Under the pieces are notes generated by a model. That model did no database searches and had not been told where the DNA came from. It saw only the letters and a list, made by a program, of their open reading frames with translations. A stretch of DNA of 64,000 bases, taken from the NCBI RefSeq assembly GCF_033546815.1, contig NZ_CP137846.1, positions 434,001-498,000 on the forward strand, written 5' to 3'. Positions 42,683-52,382 of this stretch are shown piece by piece; within the stretch, counting starts at the first letter, position 1; every line of letters starts with the position of its first letter. Made by a program: the position numbers and the translations under genes. The stretch is from Metamycoplasma subdolum. GTDB taxonomy: Bacteria > Bacillota_I > Bacilli_A > Mycoplasmatales > Metamycoplasmataceae.

Positions 42683-44131
42683 TTATTTGTTAGATTTATC
42701 TTTAGTTTCTCTATAATAAAATCTATTAGTTGGTTTGTCAAAGAAAAGACTAACTCTACCAGTTGCACCGTGACGGTTTTTTGCAACGATAACTTCAACA
42801 ACAGATGTTTCTGCACTATCATCATCTTTTTTATTATCTTCTTCATTAGATAAGTATTCATCAGATTCAGATTTACTTTTATCAATGTAAGAAGTTTTAT
42901 GTTTTTGATAATAGTCAGCACGATATAAGAACATTATTAAGTCAGCATCTTGTTCGATTCCACCACTTTCACGTAAGTCTGACATGATAGGCATTTTGTC
43001 TTCACGTCTTTCAACGTTACGTGAAAGTTGTGAAAGAGCAATGATTGGACATTCAAGTTCACGAGCTAATTGTTTTAAAGAACGTGAAATTTTAGCAACT
43101 TCAAGTTGTCTATTGTCACCTGAACTTTTTAAATCGCCAATTAATTGTAAATAGTCCACTATAACTAAGTCAACAATTTTCTTTTCACCGCCAAATTTGT
43201 TTGCTAAAGTTTTAAGTTCTGAAATATTCAAGGTTGGTTTGTCATTTAAATGTAAGTTTCAACCTTTCATTGTGTTCATTGCAGCATGTAAAAATGATCA
43301 GTCATGAGTTGTTAGACTTTTATCACCTTTTTTAAGTAAGCTAATTGGAACTGATGATTCAATTGCTAGCATTCTTTCAACAATTTGTGCATTTGTCATT
43401 TCAAGGCTGAAAAATAAAACATTCTTTTTTGCTTTAGCAACTTTGATAGCAATATTTGTGGCAAATGCAGTTTTTCCCATTGAAGGACGAGCGGCTAAAA
43501 TTACTAAATCACCGGGGTTTGAACCTAAAACAAGTTTGTCAAGTTCTTCATAACCAAATTTAAGTCCAGTTGATTCATCTTCTTGATTTGTTTTGATTGA
43601 ATCAATGATTTCTTTTGCAACTTCATAAACACTTCTATATTCAGTATTAAGTTCAGAAATATTGATATTAATTAATGCAAGTTGAAGTTCATCAATTAGT
43701 TTACTAATTTCAAAAGGTTCATTTTCCATAGTTTGTTTAGTTTTATCAACTAATGCAATTAGTTTATCAATTTTATATTGATCAATTATTACTTTTGAAT
43801 TGTGCTCTAAATTTTTCACAAAATCAGAGTTTCGGTAAACATAATTAAGATATTCAAAACCAGTCATTCCTTTGAAAGCAATTTGGTCCATTAATTTTTG
43901 TTTTTCCAAGTGTAAGCTAAGTTCTGTAACATCAAATGCAATCCCTTGATCAACTAAATCTTGGATTGCTTGAAATAAAATTTGATTTTGCTTGAAGTGA
44001 AACATTTCAGGTTTGATTGATTGACTAATTCTTGAATAAGCACTATTATCACGAATGATGATACCTAAAAATCCTGCTTCAATTTCAGCAATTACTAAAT
44101 CTTTTTCTATTTTTTTATTTTCCTGATTCAT
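42683..44131 (-). CDS. dnaB: Replicative DNA helicase DnaB
   Basis: This is the hexameric helicase that unwinds DNA at the fork. It is 482 residues. The N-terminal domain is about residues 10-110. RecA-like C-terminal domain motifs follow: Walker A AARPSMGKTAFA, ALSQLSRNVERR, Walker B VDLVIVDYLQLI, and EQDADLIMFLYR with KNRHGATG. A Ser/Asp/Glu-rich insertion (SESDEYLSNEEDNKKDDDS) sits just before the last core motif. GGAG precedes the ATG, and an A20 tract sits directly upstream of it. It is downstream of rplI and gdpP, as in Bacillus. Confidence 0.97.
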
Positions 44132-44144
44132 GTTTCACTCCTTG

Positions 44145-44164
44145 TTTTTTTTTTTTTTTTTTTT
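44145..44164 (-). repeat. 20-base homopolymer (A20 on the coding strand) before dnaB
   Basis: An uninterrupted run of 20 T on the plus strand (A20 in the message) lies in the gap between rplI and dnaB. It abuts the dnaB Shine-Dalgarno region (CAAGGAG) about 13 nt before the ATG. It is the longest homopolymer I noticed in the window. Runs of this length are prone to slippage. Confidence 0.9.
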
Positions 44165-44166
44165 GT

Positions 44167-44604
44167 TTATTTTGCTTCATTAATTAAAACATTTAGAAAT
44201 GCTTTAACTTGAGGATGAAGTTCAATTAAAACTTTGTGCATTCCGATTGTGTTTAAAGAATCGCCTGTGATTGAATTTTTTGGAAGTTTGATTCCAAATT
44301 TTTCAACTTCTTTGTGAATGGCTTTATGCGTTATTGAACCGTGAACTACATTATTGTGTGTTTTAAGTTCAAAAGTGATGGTGATTTTTTCAAGTTCTTC
44401 TTTTATTTTGTGTGCATCTTCAATTTCTTGAGCTAAATTGGTTTTTATGTTAGTTTTGATTCTGTCTAAATTAGCTAAAGTTTGTTTATTAACTGGCTGA
44501 GCATACCCATTTTTTATTAAGAAATTTTTAGCAAATCCATCGGTAACTTCAATAATTTCATTTACTTTGTATTTTTGATATGGTTTAATCAATATTACTT
44601 TCAT
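44167..44604 (-). CDS. rplI: Ribosomal protein bL9
   Basis: bL9 binds 23S rRNA at the base of the L1 stalk. It is 145 residues, the usual length. The N-terminal RNA-binding domain begins MKVILIKPYQKYKVNEIIEV and includes GFAKNFLIKNGYA (family V-x-G-Y-A-R-N-Y-L-x-P). A long connecting helix follows, then the C-terminal domain (GSITHKAIHKEVEKFGIKLP). Its start overlaps the gdpP end by 20 nt, so translation is coupled. Confidence 0.96.
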   Translation of the reverse strand: MKVILIKPYQKYKVNEIIEVTDGFAKNFLIKNGYAQPVNKQTLANLDRIKTNIKTNLAQEIEDAHKIKEELEKITITFELKTHNNVVHGSITHKAIHKEVEKFGIKLPKNSITGDSLNTIGMHKVLIELHPQVKAFLNVLINEAK

Positions 44605-46552
44605 TTTTCACACTCACTATTGCTTGTTTAATATTGTCAATGAAAACTTCTAATGTTTCATCGCTTTCTGCTGCTGCGGTTCCAAAGTGACCACCGCCAT
44701 TAACTGCTTCAGCAATTACTTGAACGTTGGTATTGATTCCACGAGCTGACATTTTGTAATTTCCAGTGGGTAGTTTTCCAACAACAAAGGCTGCTTTTCT
44801 TCCTTCTACTCTTAAGATTTCATCAGATGCTGCTGCAATAATATCGTTTGAAATAACGATATCACCTGCATAAGCTAAATAAAATCCAGGTTTTACTTCT
44901 TGTAAGTTTTTTAATAAATGATTGATTTTTTGATAAATTTCTTCATTTACTTTTAATGCTAAAACTGCTTCTTTCGTGCTTGCTCCTCAACTTGAAAGAA
45001 TAGAAGCAGCTTGGAAAGTTTTAAAACTTGTTTGCTTTTTAAAAATATTAGTGTCAAGATAAATTCCGTCAAGTAAAAGTTGAGCAGTAACTGCGTCAAT
45101 TTTGTCACTATTGCTAGTTAAAGAAATTATTTCGGTAACAATTTCACTTGCAGAAGATGCAGAAGAGTCAATATGTGTATTCTTTGGAATAACATAATCA
45201 GGGTTCTTTGCAATTCTGTGGTGATCTAAAACAAAAATGTTTTCTTTTCTAATATTTTTTAAAGCTAATTTATTCTCAATTCTTTGTAGTTCAGAGTTGT
45301 CAGTTAAAATAACCAAAGTATTATCATCATTTAATTTAGTTGCTTCTTTTGGAGCAACAAAAATTTCATCTCTATTTTCAATTAGTGTTGAATTAATAAT
45401 TCTTTGAGTAGTATCATCAAAAGTTTTGTTTTGAATATATGCTTCTTTTCCAAAAGCTTTTGATAATTTTCAAAGAGCATATGATGAACCAAGAGCATCT
45501 AAGTCAGCATTTTTATGACCATAAATAATTACTTTATTAATTGATTTAGATTGAATTTTTTCAATTAAAGTTTGGGCAATAAAAGCAACGTTTGTTCTCG
45601 ATTCGTTAATTTGAATTTCTGAAAATGAACCATAATTTCTTGGTTTTTCATTTTTAGTTAACACAGTTACTTGATTCCCGCCTCTGGTTTCACTTTGAAG
45701 TAAGGCACTTTTTGCTAATGCACTTAGAACATCAAAACGATAAATCCCATAAGCGAACCCTGCTGAAAGAGTTAATTTAATATCTTTAGGTAAATCTGCT
45801 GAGTCAGAAATTTTGTTTAAAAAACTAAATTCATTTGCTTCAAATTGATCTAAAGTTTCTTTTGTAATAATTACAAGATAGTGACCATTTTCATATTGAC
45901 GATAAACTAAGTCGTATTTTTTTGAAATCTTTTTAAGAATGTTAACTACAGCGGTATAAATTTTGAAAAGTTCTTCTTCAGATAAAGTTGATTGAAATAA
46001 ACTTAAATTATCAATGCTTATTTCACCATAAACAATTCTTTGACTTTCATAGTCCTTCAAAATTTGGTTCATGATTGTTTCATCTTGTAATGTTGCAATA
46101 TTTTTTTCAAGATTAACAAATACTTCATAATGAGAATTTTCATGAATCATTTTTAAGTGTTGATTATCATTTGTTCATTCATTGATATTTAAAAGTCTTT
46201 TGATATTTTTTCCAATTATTTCATCACCAAATCTTTTTCTAATAAAATCGCTTGTTCAAATAATTTCACCTGAGTTAGTAAAAATTATTAAACCTAAATT
46301 ATGTTTCGCAATTTCTTGTTCAGTATAGTAATTAAGCGAATTTTTGAGTAAATTAAGCCTTTTAGGCAACACTTTTAAAATTGCCACAACTAAACTTATC
46401 AAAATAATTAATCAAATAACATAACTCACACCAATTAGTATTTGCATATTGGGTTTAAGATAAAAAAGTCCCAAAACAAATAAAACTGTTGGGATTAGCA
46501 GTAAAAATAGAGAAATAACAATTAAAAGGATAAGTGATTTTGATTTTTTCAT
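44585..46552 (-). CDS. gdpP: Cyclic-di-AMP phosphodiesterase GdpP
   Basis: GdpP hydrolyses the second messenger c-di-AMP. It is 655 residues with the full family layout. Two membrane helices lie within residues 6-60 (LILLIVISLFLLLIPTVLF and a second). A PAS-like segment follows (AKHNLGLIIFTNSGEIIW), then a degenerate GGDEF domain, then DHH/DHHA1 domains with GHKNADLDALGSS, VLDHHR and NGGGHFGTAA. TATAAT (46560-46565, minus strand) ends 7 nt before the ATG, implying a leaderless message. It overlaps rplI. The diadenylate cyclase is not in the window. Confidence 0.95.
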
Positions 46553-46655
46553 AATATTAATTATAGTTTAATTATTAATTTAAATATATAAAAGGTTGTG
46601 TGCTTGTTGAGTAAAAAAGATAAATTTTGTTCATTTTTTGAATGCTTTTTAAGAT

Positions 46656-47207
46656 TTATAACTTAAAAAACTCTAAAATGTCAGAAATTCCTTTTTTCTT
46701 TGTTGAAGAAACAAGAAAAACATTTATGTTTATTGAAAAAGTTAAGGCTTGTTTTTTAACCTTATGCATTTGCGCTTGATTTGCTTTGTCAATTTTAGTA
46801 ATTATTATGTCAAAGTGAATATTCTTTTGATTTAAATATTCAATCATTTCAAGATCAATAGGCAAAAATCCAATTTTAGCATCAATTAATAAACAAACAG
46901 TTTTTTGATTGCTTGAAGACGAAAAATAAAGATCAATTATTGAAGAAATTTTATCTTGATCTTTTTTTGACATTTTAGCAAAGCCATAACCTGGCAAGTC
47001 AACTACAATTTTTTTGTTAGTAGTTTCAAAATAATTAATTAATCTAGTACGCCCTGGAGTAGAACTAGTTTTAGCAACTTTGCTTTCAGCTAAACTATTG
47101 ATTAAGCTAGATTTTCCAACATTTGACCGACCTCAAAAAACAATTTCTTCGCCTTCATGTTGAAATCAACTATTTTGATCTTGAGCACTTTTTAGATATT
47201 TTCACAT
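46656..47207 (-). CDS. engB: Ribosome biogenesis GTPase EngB (YsxC/YihA)
   Basis: EngB is an essential 50S assembly GTPase. It is 183 residues. It has G1 GRSNVGKSSLINSL, G2 STPGRTRLIN, G3 DLPGYGFAK, G4 TKIDK and G5 VSSTKKKG. The first residues MWKYLKSAQDQNSW and IVFWGR contain TGA-Trp codons. A minus-strand TATAAT (47215-47220) ends 7 nt before the ATG with no Shine-Dalgarno. It lies between the rpsR terminator and gdpP. Confidence 0.95.
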
Positions 47208-47214
47208 AATCTTA

Positions 47215-47220
47215 ATTATA
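47215..47220 (-). promoter_or_regulatory. -10 box directly before engB
   Basis: TATAAT on the minus strand ends 7 nt from the engB ATG. It sits between the rpsR terminator and the gene, so engB has its own promoter. Confidence 0.6.
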
Positions 47221-47230
47221 TTGAATAAAT

Positions 47231-47262
47231 AAAAAGCAAGGCTTAATTGTTTTGCCTTGCTT
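47231..47262 (-). terminator. Terminator of rpsF-ssb-rpsR
   Basis: AAGCAAGGC pairs perfectly with GCCTTGCTT around an 11-base loop, and the minus-strand product ends TTTTTATTT. It is placed 20 bases after the rpsR stop. Confidence 0.88.
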
Positions 47263-47280
47263 AAATTTAAATAAGAAATT

Positions 47281-47616
47281 TTATTCAGCTTTTACTGATT
47301 CTTTAACTTCTTTATTAGCTTTTTGCACATGTTCATGTGTAGTTTTTTCAACTTTAACGTCTTTATCTTTTCTTATTGAACCAATGTAAGGCAATATTGC
47401 TACAAATCTTGCTCTTTTAATTGCTAAAGAAACGGCTCTTTGGTGTTTTGCACATGTTCCGGTAATTCTTGATGAAAGAATTTTACCTTGTAAATTAACT
47501 AGTTTTGATAAAGTTGCTTCATCTTTGTAATCAATTTTTTCTAAAGTATTTTTAGGTGAACAGAATTGACATGGACGTCTACGAACAAAAGGTTTTTTAC
47601 GAACTATTCTTGCCAT
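47281..47616 (-). CDS. rpsR: Ribosomal protein bS18
   Basis: bS18 pairs with bS6 on the 30S platform. It is 111 residues; the conserved core ends near residue 82 ([10 protein letters not shown]) and about 28 Lys/Glu-rich residues follow. The N-terminal RRRPCQFC keeps part of a zinc-type Cys motif. [21 protein letters not shown] is the family signature. A GGAG-like site precedes the ATG. It is the last gene of the rpsF-ssb-rpsR operon, conserved from Bacillus. Confidence 0.96.
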   Translation of the reverse strand: MARIVRKKPFVRRRPCQFCSPKNTLEKIDYKDEATLSKLVNLQGKILSSRITGTCAKHQRAVSLAIKRARFVAILPYIGSIRKDKDVKVEKTTHEHVQKANKEVKESVKAE

Positions 47617-47630
47617 AAATTACTCCTAAT

Positions 47631-48080
47631 TTATCAGTTTAAACCGCCAAATTCACCGTCATTTTCATTTGGTGATTCATCATCATTTTGGCTGTTTCCA
47701 TTTTCAACATTTGAAGGTAAAGTTAATTCGCCAGTGTTTGCTTTTCTTCTGCCATCTGCAACTGTTTTAGTTTCAAGAGGTTCAACTCTTTCAGCACTAA
47801 TTCAAAAGTTGTTAACATTTTGACCATTAGCATCTTTTGTTCTTGATGCTTGTGCAGTGCCTTCAACTAAAATTAATGAACCTTTATCTAAAAATTTATT
47901 AATAAATTCTGCATTCTTTCTTCATGCTACGCATGGTAAAAAGTCAATAATTGGTTCTCTGTTTGCATCAGCATAACCTCTTCTTACTGCGATTGTAAAA
48001 CGTGAAAATTCTATTTCTTTTGTGGTCATTCCTTTGTAAGGAGTGTTAGTTAAACGACCGATTAAAATAACTTTATTCAT
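47631..48080 (-). CDS. ssb: Single-stranded DNA-binding protein
   Basis: SSB coats single-stranded DNA during replication and repair. It is 149 residues. The OB fold starts MNKVILIGRLTNTPYKGMTT and includes FTIAVRR, FLPCVAWRKNAEFINKFLDKG and ILVEGTAQ. The C-terminal tail is acidic (NSQNDDESPNENDGEFGG) and ends LNW. That differs from the D-D-x-I-P-F tip that recruits partners in most bacteria. The final Trp is TGA followed by TAA. It sits between rpsF and rpsR. Confidence 0.95.
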
Positions 48081-48107
48081 TTTCCCTCCAAGTTAAATTA
48101 AGTGTGA

Positions 48108-48800
48108 TTAAGCTTTTTTAGCTCTTGTTTTTTTAGGTTTTTCTTCAACTGAAGTAGCTTTTTCTTCTTTTGCTTTTTTAGCTACTTTAGTTTTTGTAGT
48201 TTTAGTTTCATCTTTTGCTTTTGTAGTCTTTTTTGCTTTTTCTGTTTTTTCTTCTTTAGCTAGTTTTTCAGCTTTTGGTTTTACTTCAGAAGTTTTTTTA
48301 GTAACTTTTTTTGGTTTTTCTTCGCTTGCAACAACTTTTTCTTCTTTAGCTGGTTTTTCAGTTTTTAAAGTTTTTGTTGTTTTTGAAGCTTTTGATGTTG
48401 CTTTTTTATCTTCATCTAGTTTTTTAACATGTTCAGTTTTAGCACCTTCTTCAGGTTTATTAACTGGTTTTTTAAAGTTTGGATTATTTTGACGTTTTTG
48501 AAATTTAGCAAATTTGTGTGGTTTTAATCCTTTTTCGTTGTCAAGATTAATAACTAAATATCTCAAAACGAATTTGTTAATGTTAAAAACACGAGTAAAT
48601 TCAGCAACATGAGCTGCTTCGATTTTTACATTAACTAAGAAATAATTTGCACGAGTTTGCTTTTTGATAGGATAAGCTAATTCCGCTCTTTCAAGTTTTT
48701 GAATTTTGGCAGTTTTTCCCAAAACTTGATGAACTAATTTGTGAAGTTCATCTTCTGTTGAATGAGGGTCAGTTAGAATCATAATTTCATAATTTGACAT
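48108..48800 (-). CDS. rpsF: Ribosomal protein bS6 with long Lys/Ala/Glu-rich C-terminal extension
   Basis: bS6 forms a heterodimer with bS18 on the 30S platform. The bS6 fold (MSNYEIMILTDPHSTEDELH to RYLVINLDNE) takes the first 95 residues. The remaining 135 residues are low-complexity repeats of KKTTK, EEK, KPKK and KAEK type with a strong positive charge. Total 230 residues, about twice normal. The start at 48800 is chosen because GGAG lies 4 nt before it; an in-frame ATG at 48818 lies upstream of that site and would include it. The leader can fold to mask the GGAG. Confidence 0.94.
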   Translation of the reverse strand: MSNYEIMILTDPHSTEDELHKLVHQVLGKTAKIQKLERAELAYPIKKQTRANYFLVNVKIEAAHVAEFTRVFNINKFVLRYLVINLDNEKGLKPHKFAKFQKRQNNPNFKKPVNKPEEGAKTEHVKKLDEDKKATSKASKTTKTLKTEKPAKEEKVVASEEKPKKVTKKTSEVKPKAEKLAKEEKTEKAKKTTKAKDETKTTKTKVAKKAKEEKATSVEEKPKKTRAKKA

Positions 48801-48804
48801 AATT

Positions 48805-48841
48805 CTCCTTGTGGACATTTGGACCTAAAAAGGTCAAGGAG
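48805..48841 (-). promoter_or_regulatory. rpsF leader hairpin masking the Shine-Dalgarno
   Basis: On the minus strand CTCCTTG (48835-48841) pairs perfectly with CAAGGAG (48805-48811), which contains the rpsF Shine-Dalgarno. GACCT/AGGTC pairs stack above it, with a one-sided internal loop containing AAATGTCCA. Many bacteria have an S6:S18-binding leader in front of rpsF that mimics the 16S rRNA site. This may be the mollicute version; the pairing is seen, the role is inferred. Confidence 0.6.
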
Positions 48842-48882
48842 TCTCACCCTTGTTAGTATTTTTTTTAAAACATAACGTATTT

Positions 48883-48888
48883 ATTATA
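48883..48888 (-). promoter_or_regulatory. -10 box of rpsF-ssb-rpsR
   Basis: TATAAT on the minus strand would start transcription near 48876, giving a leader of about 75 bases that includes the hairpin at 48805-48841. Confidence 0.5.
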
Positions 48889-48947
48889 TATTAAATATTT
48901 AATTGTAATTAAAAATGGCAATGCGATAAAAGGTGAGTTTTTTAATA

Positions 48948-48983
48948 AAAAAACTTAAAATTCGTTTGAATCTTAAGTTTTAA
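48948..48983 (-). terminator. Terminator of the CorC-like gene
   Basis: A long hairpin with AAAACTTAA/TTAAGTTTT arms and inner ATTC/GAAT pairs, followed on the minus strand by TTTTATTAAAAAA. It lies just past the stop at 48996. Confidence 0.75.
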
Positions 48984-48995
48984 AAATCAATATTT

Positions 48996-50309
48996 TTATT
49001 TTCCTCAATCAATTTCGATCAAATCATGAGGAGCATCGCTTCCTTTTTTCTCAATAACTTTGAAACTGATTTTATCATCTAAAACATATTTGGTATTTTT
49101 TCTTAAACTATGTCCAACTTTTTCACTTAATCATTCAGAAAGTTTTTTGTTTTCATCTTCTTCGGAAAGTAAAATCATAGTATATTCATCAAGTTCAAGT
49201 TGTTTTCACAATTGTTTTAGTTTGACAGTTCCTCGTGCTTCAGCTTTTTCAAGGCTAATTTCATAAATTGATTCATCGGTGTCAAATTCGTCATAAATTT
49301 CACCAACGACTTCTTCTAAAATGTCCTCAATTGTAATAAGTCCAATAACTTTATCAGTGTTATTATTTTCAGTAACAAAAGCCATTTGAACTCTAGCTTG
49401 ACGCATTTTTTCAAGAGCTGCTGATAGATTTGAGTTTTGAGAAATCATTGGAACTGGTTTTAAATAATTCATAATGGTACCTTTTTTAAGGTAGAAAACA
49501 TCTTTTAATAAAATTATTCCAATTAAGTTTCCATCTTTTTCAATCGGAAGACGTGAAAAGTTTGTTTCTTTAAACATGTCTAAGGTTTCAGTTAATGTTG
49601 CTCTGTAATTTAAGTAATCGATGTTTTTTAACTTTACATAGTGTTGTGAAACTTTAGTTGAGTCAAGGTCAAGTACATTTTTTGCCATTGAAGATTCATT
49701 TGTTTCTAAAACGCCTTCATTGTTTGCAATATTTAGTAAGCTTTTTACTTCTTCTTCAGTGTTAGTAATATAAATTTTCTTTCCAATTTTTGAAATTGGT
49801 CAAGCAATTGGGAAGAATATAAAATAACATGCTTCTATTAATCATCAAAATGTTTTGATAGTTCTAATTGGTTTTGCTTTTGCAACTAGTTTAGGTAAAA
49901 TTTCTGTAAAAAGAACAATAACTGGTGTCATAACAAAAATTGAAATTATTGTTGCAAGCCCAGGATCAACATTTGCTAATGTCAAAATATAACTGAATAG
50001 TGTTGAAGAGGCAATGTTGACAATATTGTTGCAGATTAAAATTGTTCCTAAAGTTCTGTTAAATCTTACATGCTGTTTTTGTATAATTTTTGCTCCGCGT
50101 TCTTTGTTTGCAACCATTCCTTCAATTCTTGCTGAACCGACAGAAGTATATGCTGTTTCTGAAGCAGAAAAAATTCCACTAAATAATAGTAGTCCAAGCA
50201 TAACGGCAGCAAAAATTATAAACATGTAAATAGGCGTAGTAGTTGCAGTAGCAACTTTAGCTTTTCCAGATTCGTTAATTAAATTAGTTAGGCACGGCGA
50301 CCCGCTCAT
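48996..50309 (-). CDS. CNNM/CorC-HlyC family membrane protein with CBS domains
   Basis: This 437-residue protein has a DUF21/CNNM membrane domain (about residues 25-190: YMFIIFAAVMLGLLLFSGIF, SASETAYTSVGSARIE, LATIISIFVMTPVIVLFTEI, LPKLVAKAKP). A CBS-domain pair follows (about 205-340, including FSRLPIEKDGNLIGIILLKD and MAFVTENNNTDKVIGLITIE-DILEEVVGEI). A C-terminal CorC_HlyC domain of about 80 residues ends the protein. Such proteins act in Mg2+/Co2+ handling; older labels say hemolysin. The S-A-S-E-T-A and E-I-L-P-K motifs are diagnostic. GGAG precedes the ATG. TATAAT lies at 50352-50357. Confidence 0.9.
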
Positions 50310-50572
50310 TTCTTTATTTCTCCATTTATAAGTTAAATTTAAACTACACTTATTATAAGGTAAATTGGTTTGATAATTATTTAAAAATGAAGAATTTATT
50401 TTTAGGTTTAAAAAATGTATTGAATTTAAAATAAATTTTGATTTTTTTATTTTCCAAAAAATAACTTAATTTAAGAAGAAATTTGAAAATTTACATCTTA
50501 AAAATTAACCTTTAGAATTTGAGTTTTTCTATTTGTGATATTATTTAATAATAAAGTTAAAAAGGAGAAAAA

Positions 50573-51199
50573 ATGTTAAAAGTAATTGAACATCCGATTA
50601 TTAAAATCAAATTAACAAAAATGCGTGATAAAGAATCAAGCCACTCAATTTTTAGAACCCGCCTTAATGAAATTGCATCACTTATGCTTTATGAAATTTT
50701 AAGAGATTACAAAAGCAAAAGTAAAAAAGTGATTACACCACTTAACCAAGAATACAATGGATTTGACTATGACAAAGAAATTGTTTTTGTTCCAATTTTA
50801 AGAGCAGGACTTGGAATGGTTGATGGACTTTTAAATCTTATTCGTGAAGCCAAAGTTGGACACATTGGACTTTATAGAGATGAAAAAACACACAAGCCTC
50901 ATTCATATTTTTACAAAATGCCAGAGGTAGCAAAGGATAGTTACATCTTTATAATTGATCCAATGCTGGCAACAGGAAACAGTGCAGTTGATGCTATCAA
51001 AAAAATACAAAAAGATGGTTTCAACAATATCAGCCTTGTATGCCTTGTTGGTTGCAATGAGGGAGTTCAAAACGTTGAAAAAAGTTTCGGAAAAGATTTC
51101 AAAATTTATTTAGCTAGTTTAGATGAAAGATTAAACGACCAAAAATATATTGAGCCTGGATTAGGGGACGCAGGCGATAGAATTTTTGGAACAAAATAA
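50573..51199 (+). CDS. upp: Uracil phosphoribosyltransferase
   Basis: Upp salvages uracil to UMP with PRPP. It is 208 residues. It starts MLKVIEHPIIKIKLTKMRDK and contains VPILRAGLGMVDGLL, the PRPP loop IIDPMLATGNSA (D-P-M-L-A-T-G), and the C-terminal uracil-binding YIEPGLGDAGDRIFGTK. The terminal GDAGDRxFGTK is diagnostic. GGAG precedes the ATG. hpt follows 2 nt after the stop, making a small nucleobase-salvage operon. Confidence 0.97.
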   Translation: MLKVIEHPIIKIKLTKMRDKESSHSIFRTRLNEIASLMLYEILRDYKSKSKKVITPLNQEYNGFDYDKEIVFVPILRAGLGMVDGLLNLIREAKVGHIGLYRDEKTHKPHSYFYKMPEVAKDSYIFIIDPMLATGNSAVDAIKKIQKDGFNNISLVCLVGCNEGVQNVEKSFGKDFKIYLASLDERLNDQKYIEPGLGDAGDRIFGTK

Positions 51200-51201
51200 A
51201 T

Positions 51202-51744
51202 ATGCATCCTTGAGTTAAAAAAATAGTTTATTCTGAAGAAGAAATAAACAAAAAAATTATTGAACTAGCAAAATGAGTTGATGAAACTTATAAAGATTCT
51301 AAAGATTTAGTTTTAATTTGTCTTTTGAAGGGAGCCGTTCCTTTTCTAGCAGCACTTTCAAAAAGAATTCATGTTGATCACGTACTTGATTTTATGATTA
51401 TTTCAACCTATTCTGGAAATCATGTTTCATCAGGTTCAGTTAAAATAGTAATGGACCTAGCTCTTGATATTAAAAATAAAGACGTGTTAATTGTTGAAGA
51501 TGTAATCGAAAGCGGAATAACGCTTGATAAAACAAAAAGTTTACTTTTAACAAGACAACCAAGGAGTTTAAAAATCCTAACTTTATTAGATAAACCACAT
51601 AATAGAAAAGTTAATCTACATGCTGATAAATTTGGTTTTGAAGCACCTAATGAATTTTTAGTTGGTTTTGGCCTTGATTATGATGAAAAATTAAGAAACT
51701 TGCCATATATTGGAATTTTTAATAAAAAATTCTTGAAAAAATAG
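51202..51744 (+). CDS. hpt: Hypoxanthine phosphoribosyltransferase
   Basis: Hpt salvages hypoxanthine and guanine. It is 180 residues, starting MHPWVKKIVYSEEEI with Trp 4 as TGA. Motifs are LICLLKGAVPFLAALS (family V-L-K-G-A), the PRPP-binding VLIVEDVIESGITLDKT, and the C-terminal FEAPNEFLVGFGLDYDEKLR-NLPYIG, which is diagnostic. It runs directly after upp. Confidence 0.96.
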
Positions 51745-51780
51745 GAAAATGCAAACTTAAAAAAGCATTTTCCTTTTTCT
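51743..51780 (+). terminator. Terminator of upp-hpt
   Basis: AGGAAAATGC pairs with GCATTTTCCT around a 12-base loop and is followed by TTTTCTTTT. It begins inside the hpt stop codon. Confidence 0.85.
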
Positions 51781-51797
51781 TTTATAATAATAGTATT

Positions 51798-52352
51798 ATG
51801 TTCAAATTTGAAGATGTAAAACTAGTTCAACTACCAGCAAAAATACTGAGAAATAAATCAAAAGATGTGCCTCTTCCTTTAGAAAAAGAAGATGAAAAAC
51901 TTATTCAAAAAATGATTTTTCATGTTGATTCATCACAAGAAGAAGGAAGCCAATTTCGTCCCGCAGTCGGCGTTGCCGCAATTCAATATGGAATTGAAAA
52001 AAATATATTTTATATAATGATAAAAGACAAAGAAGAAATCATTTTCAAAGATGCTCTTGTAAATCCAGTTTTATTAGCACATTCAGAAAGTAAATTAGCT
52101 TTAAATGAAGGAGAGGGTTGTCTTTCAGTTAAAGAAGAAGAACCTAACCAGGAAGGCTATGTTTGTAGATATGCAAGAGTTGTAGCAGAAGCTTATTCAT
52201 ATTTCGAAAAAAAGGTAAAGAGATATGACTTGGTAGGTTATGCTGCGATTGTGTTTCAACATGAATATGATCATTTACAAGGAAAGCTTTTTATTGATCA
52301 TATTAATAAAAAGGATCCTTGGAAACTCCCAAAAAATTGTGAAGTTATTTAA
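51798..52352 (+). CDS. def: Peptide deformylase
   Basis: Def removes the N-formyl group from nascent proteins using a metal ion. It is 184 residues. The three family motifs are GVAAIQYG (motif 1), EGCLSV (motif 2, metal-binding Cys) and QHEYDHLQG (motif 3, metal-binding His pair). Motif 1 lacks the usual GxGLAAPQ Gly-Leu and has Ile for Pro, as in other mycoplasma enzymes. TATAAT at 51783-51788 ends 9 nt before the ATG with no Shine-Dalgarno. Confidence 0.95.
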   Translation: MFKFEDVKLVQLPAKILRNKSKDVPLPLEKEDEKLIQKMIFHVDSSQEEGSQFRPAVGVAAIQYGIEKNIFYIMIKDKEEIIFKDALVNPVLLAHSESKLALNEGEGCLSVKEEEPNQEGYVCRYARVVAEAYSYFEKKVKRYDLVGYAAIVFQHEYDHLQGKLFIDHINKKDPWKLPKNCEVI

Positions 52353-52353
52353 A

Positions 52354-52382
52354 AAAATCGCTCTTTTTTGAGCGAATTTTTT
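52354..52382. terminator. Terminator between def and the convergent membrane gene
   Basis: TCGCTC pairs with GAGCGA, flanked by A and T runs, so it can act in both directions. It overlaps the stop codon of the minus-strand gene. Confidence 0.75.
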
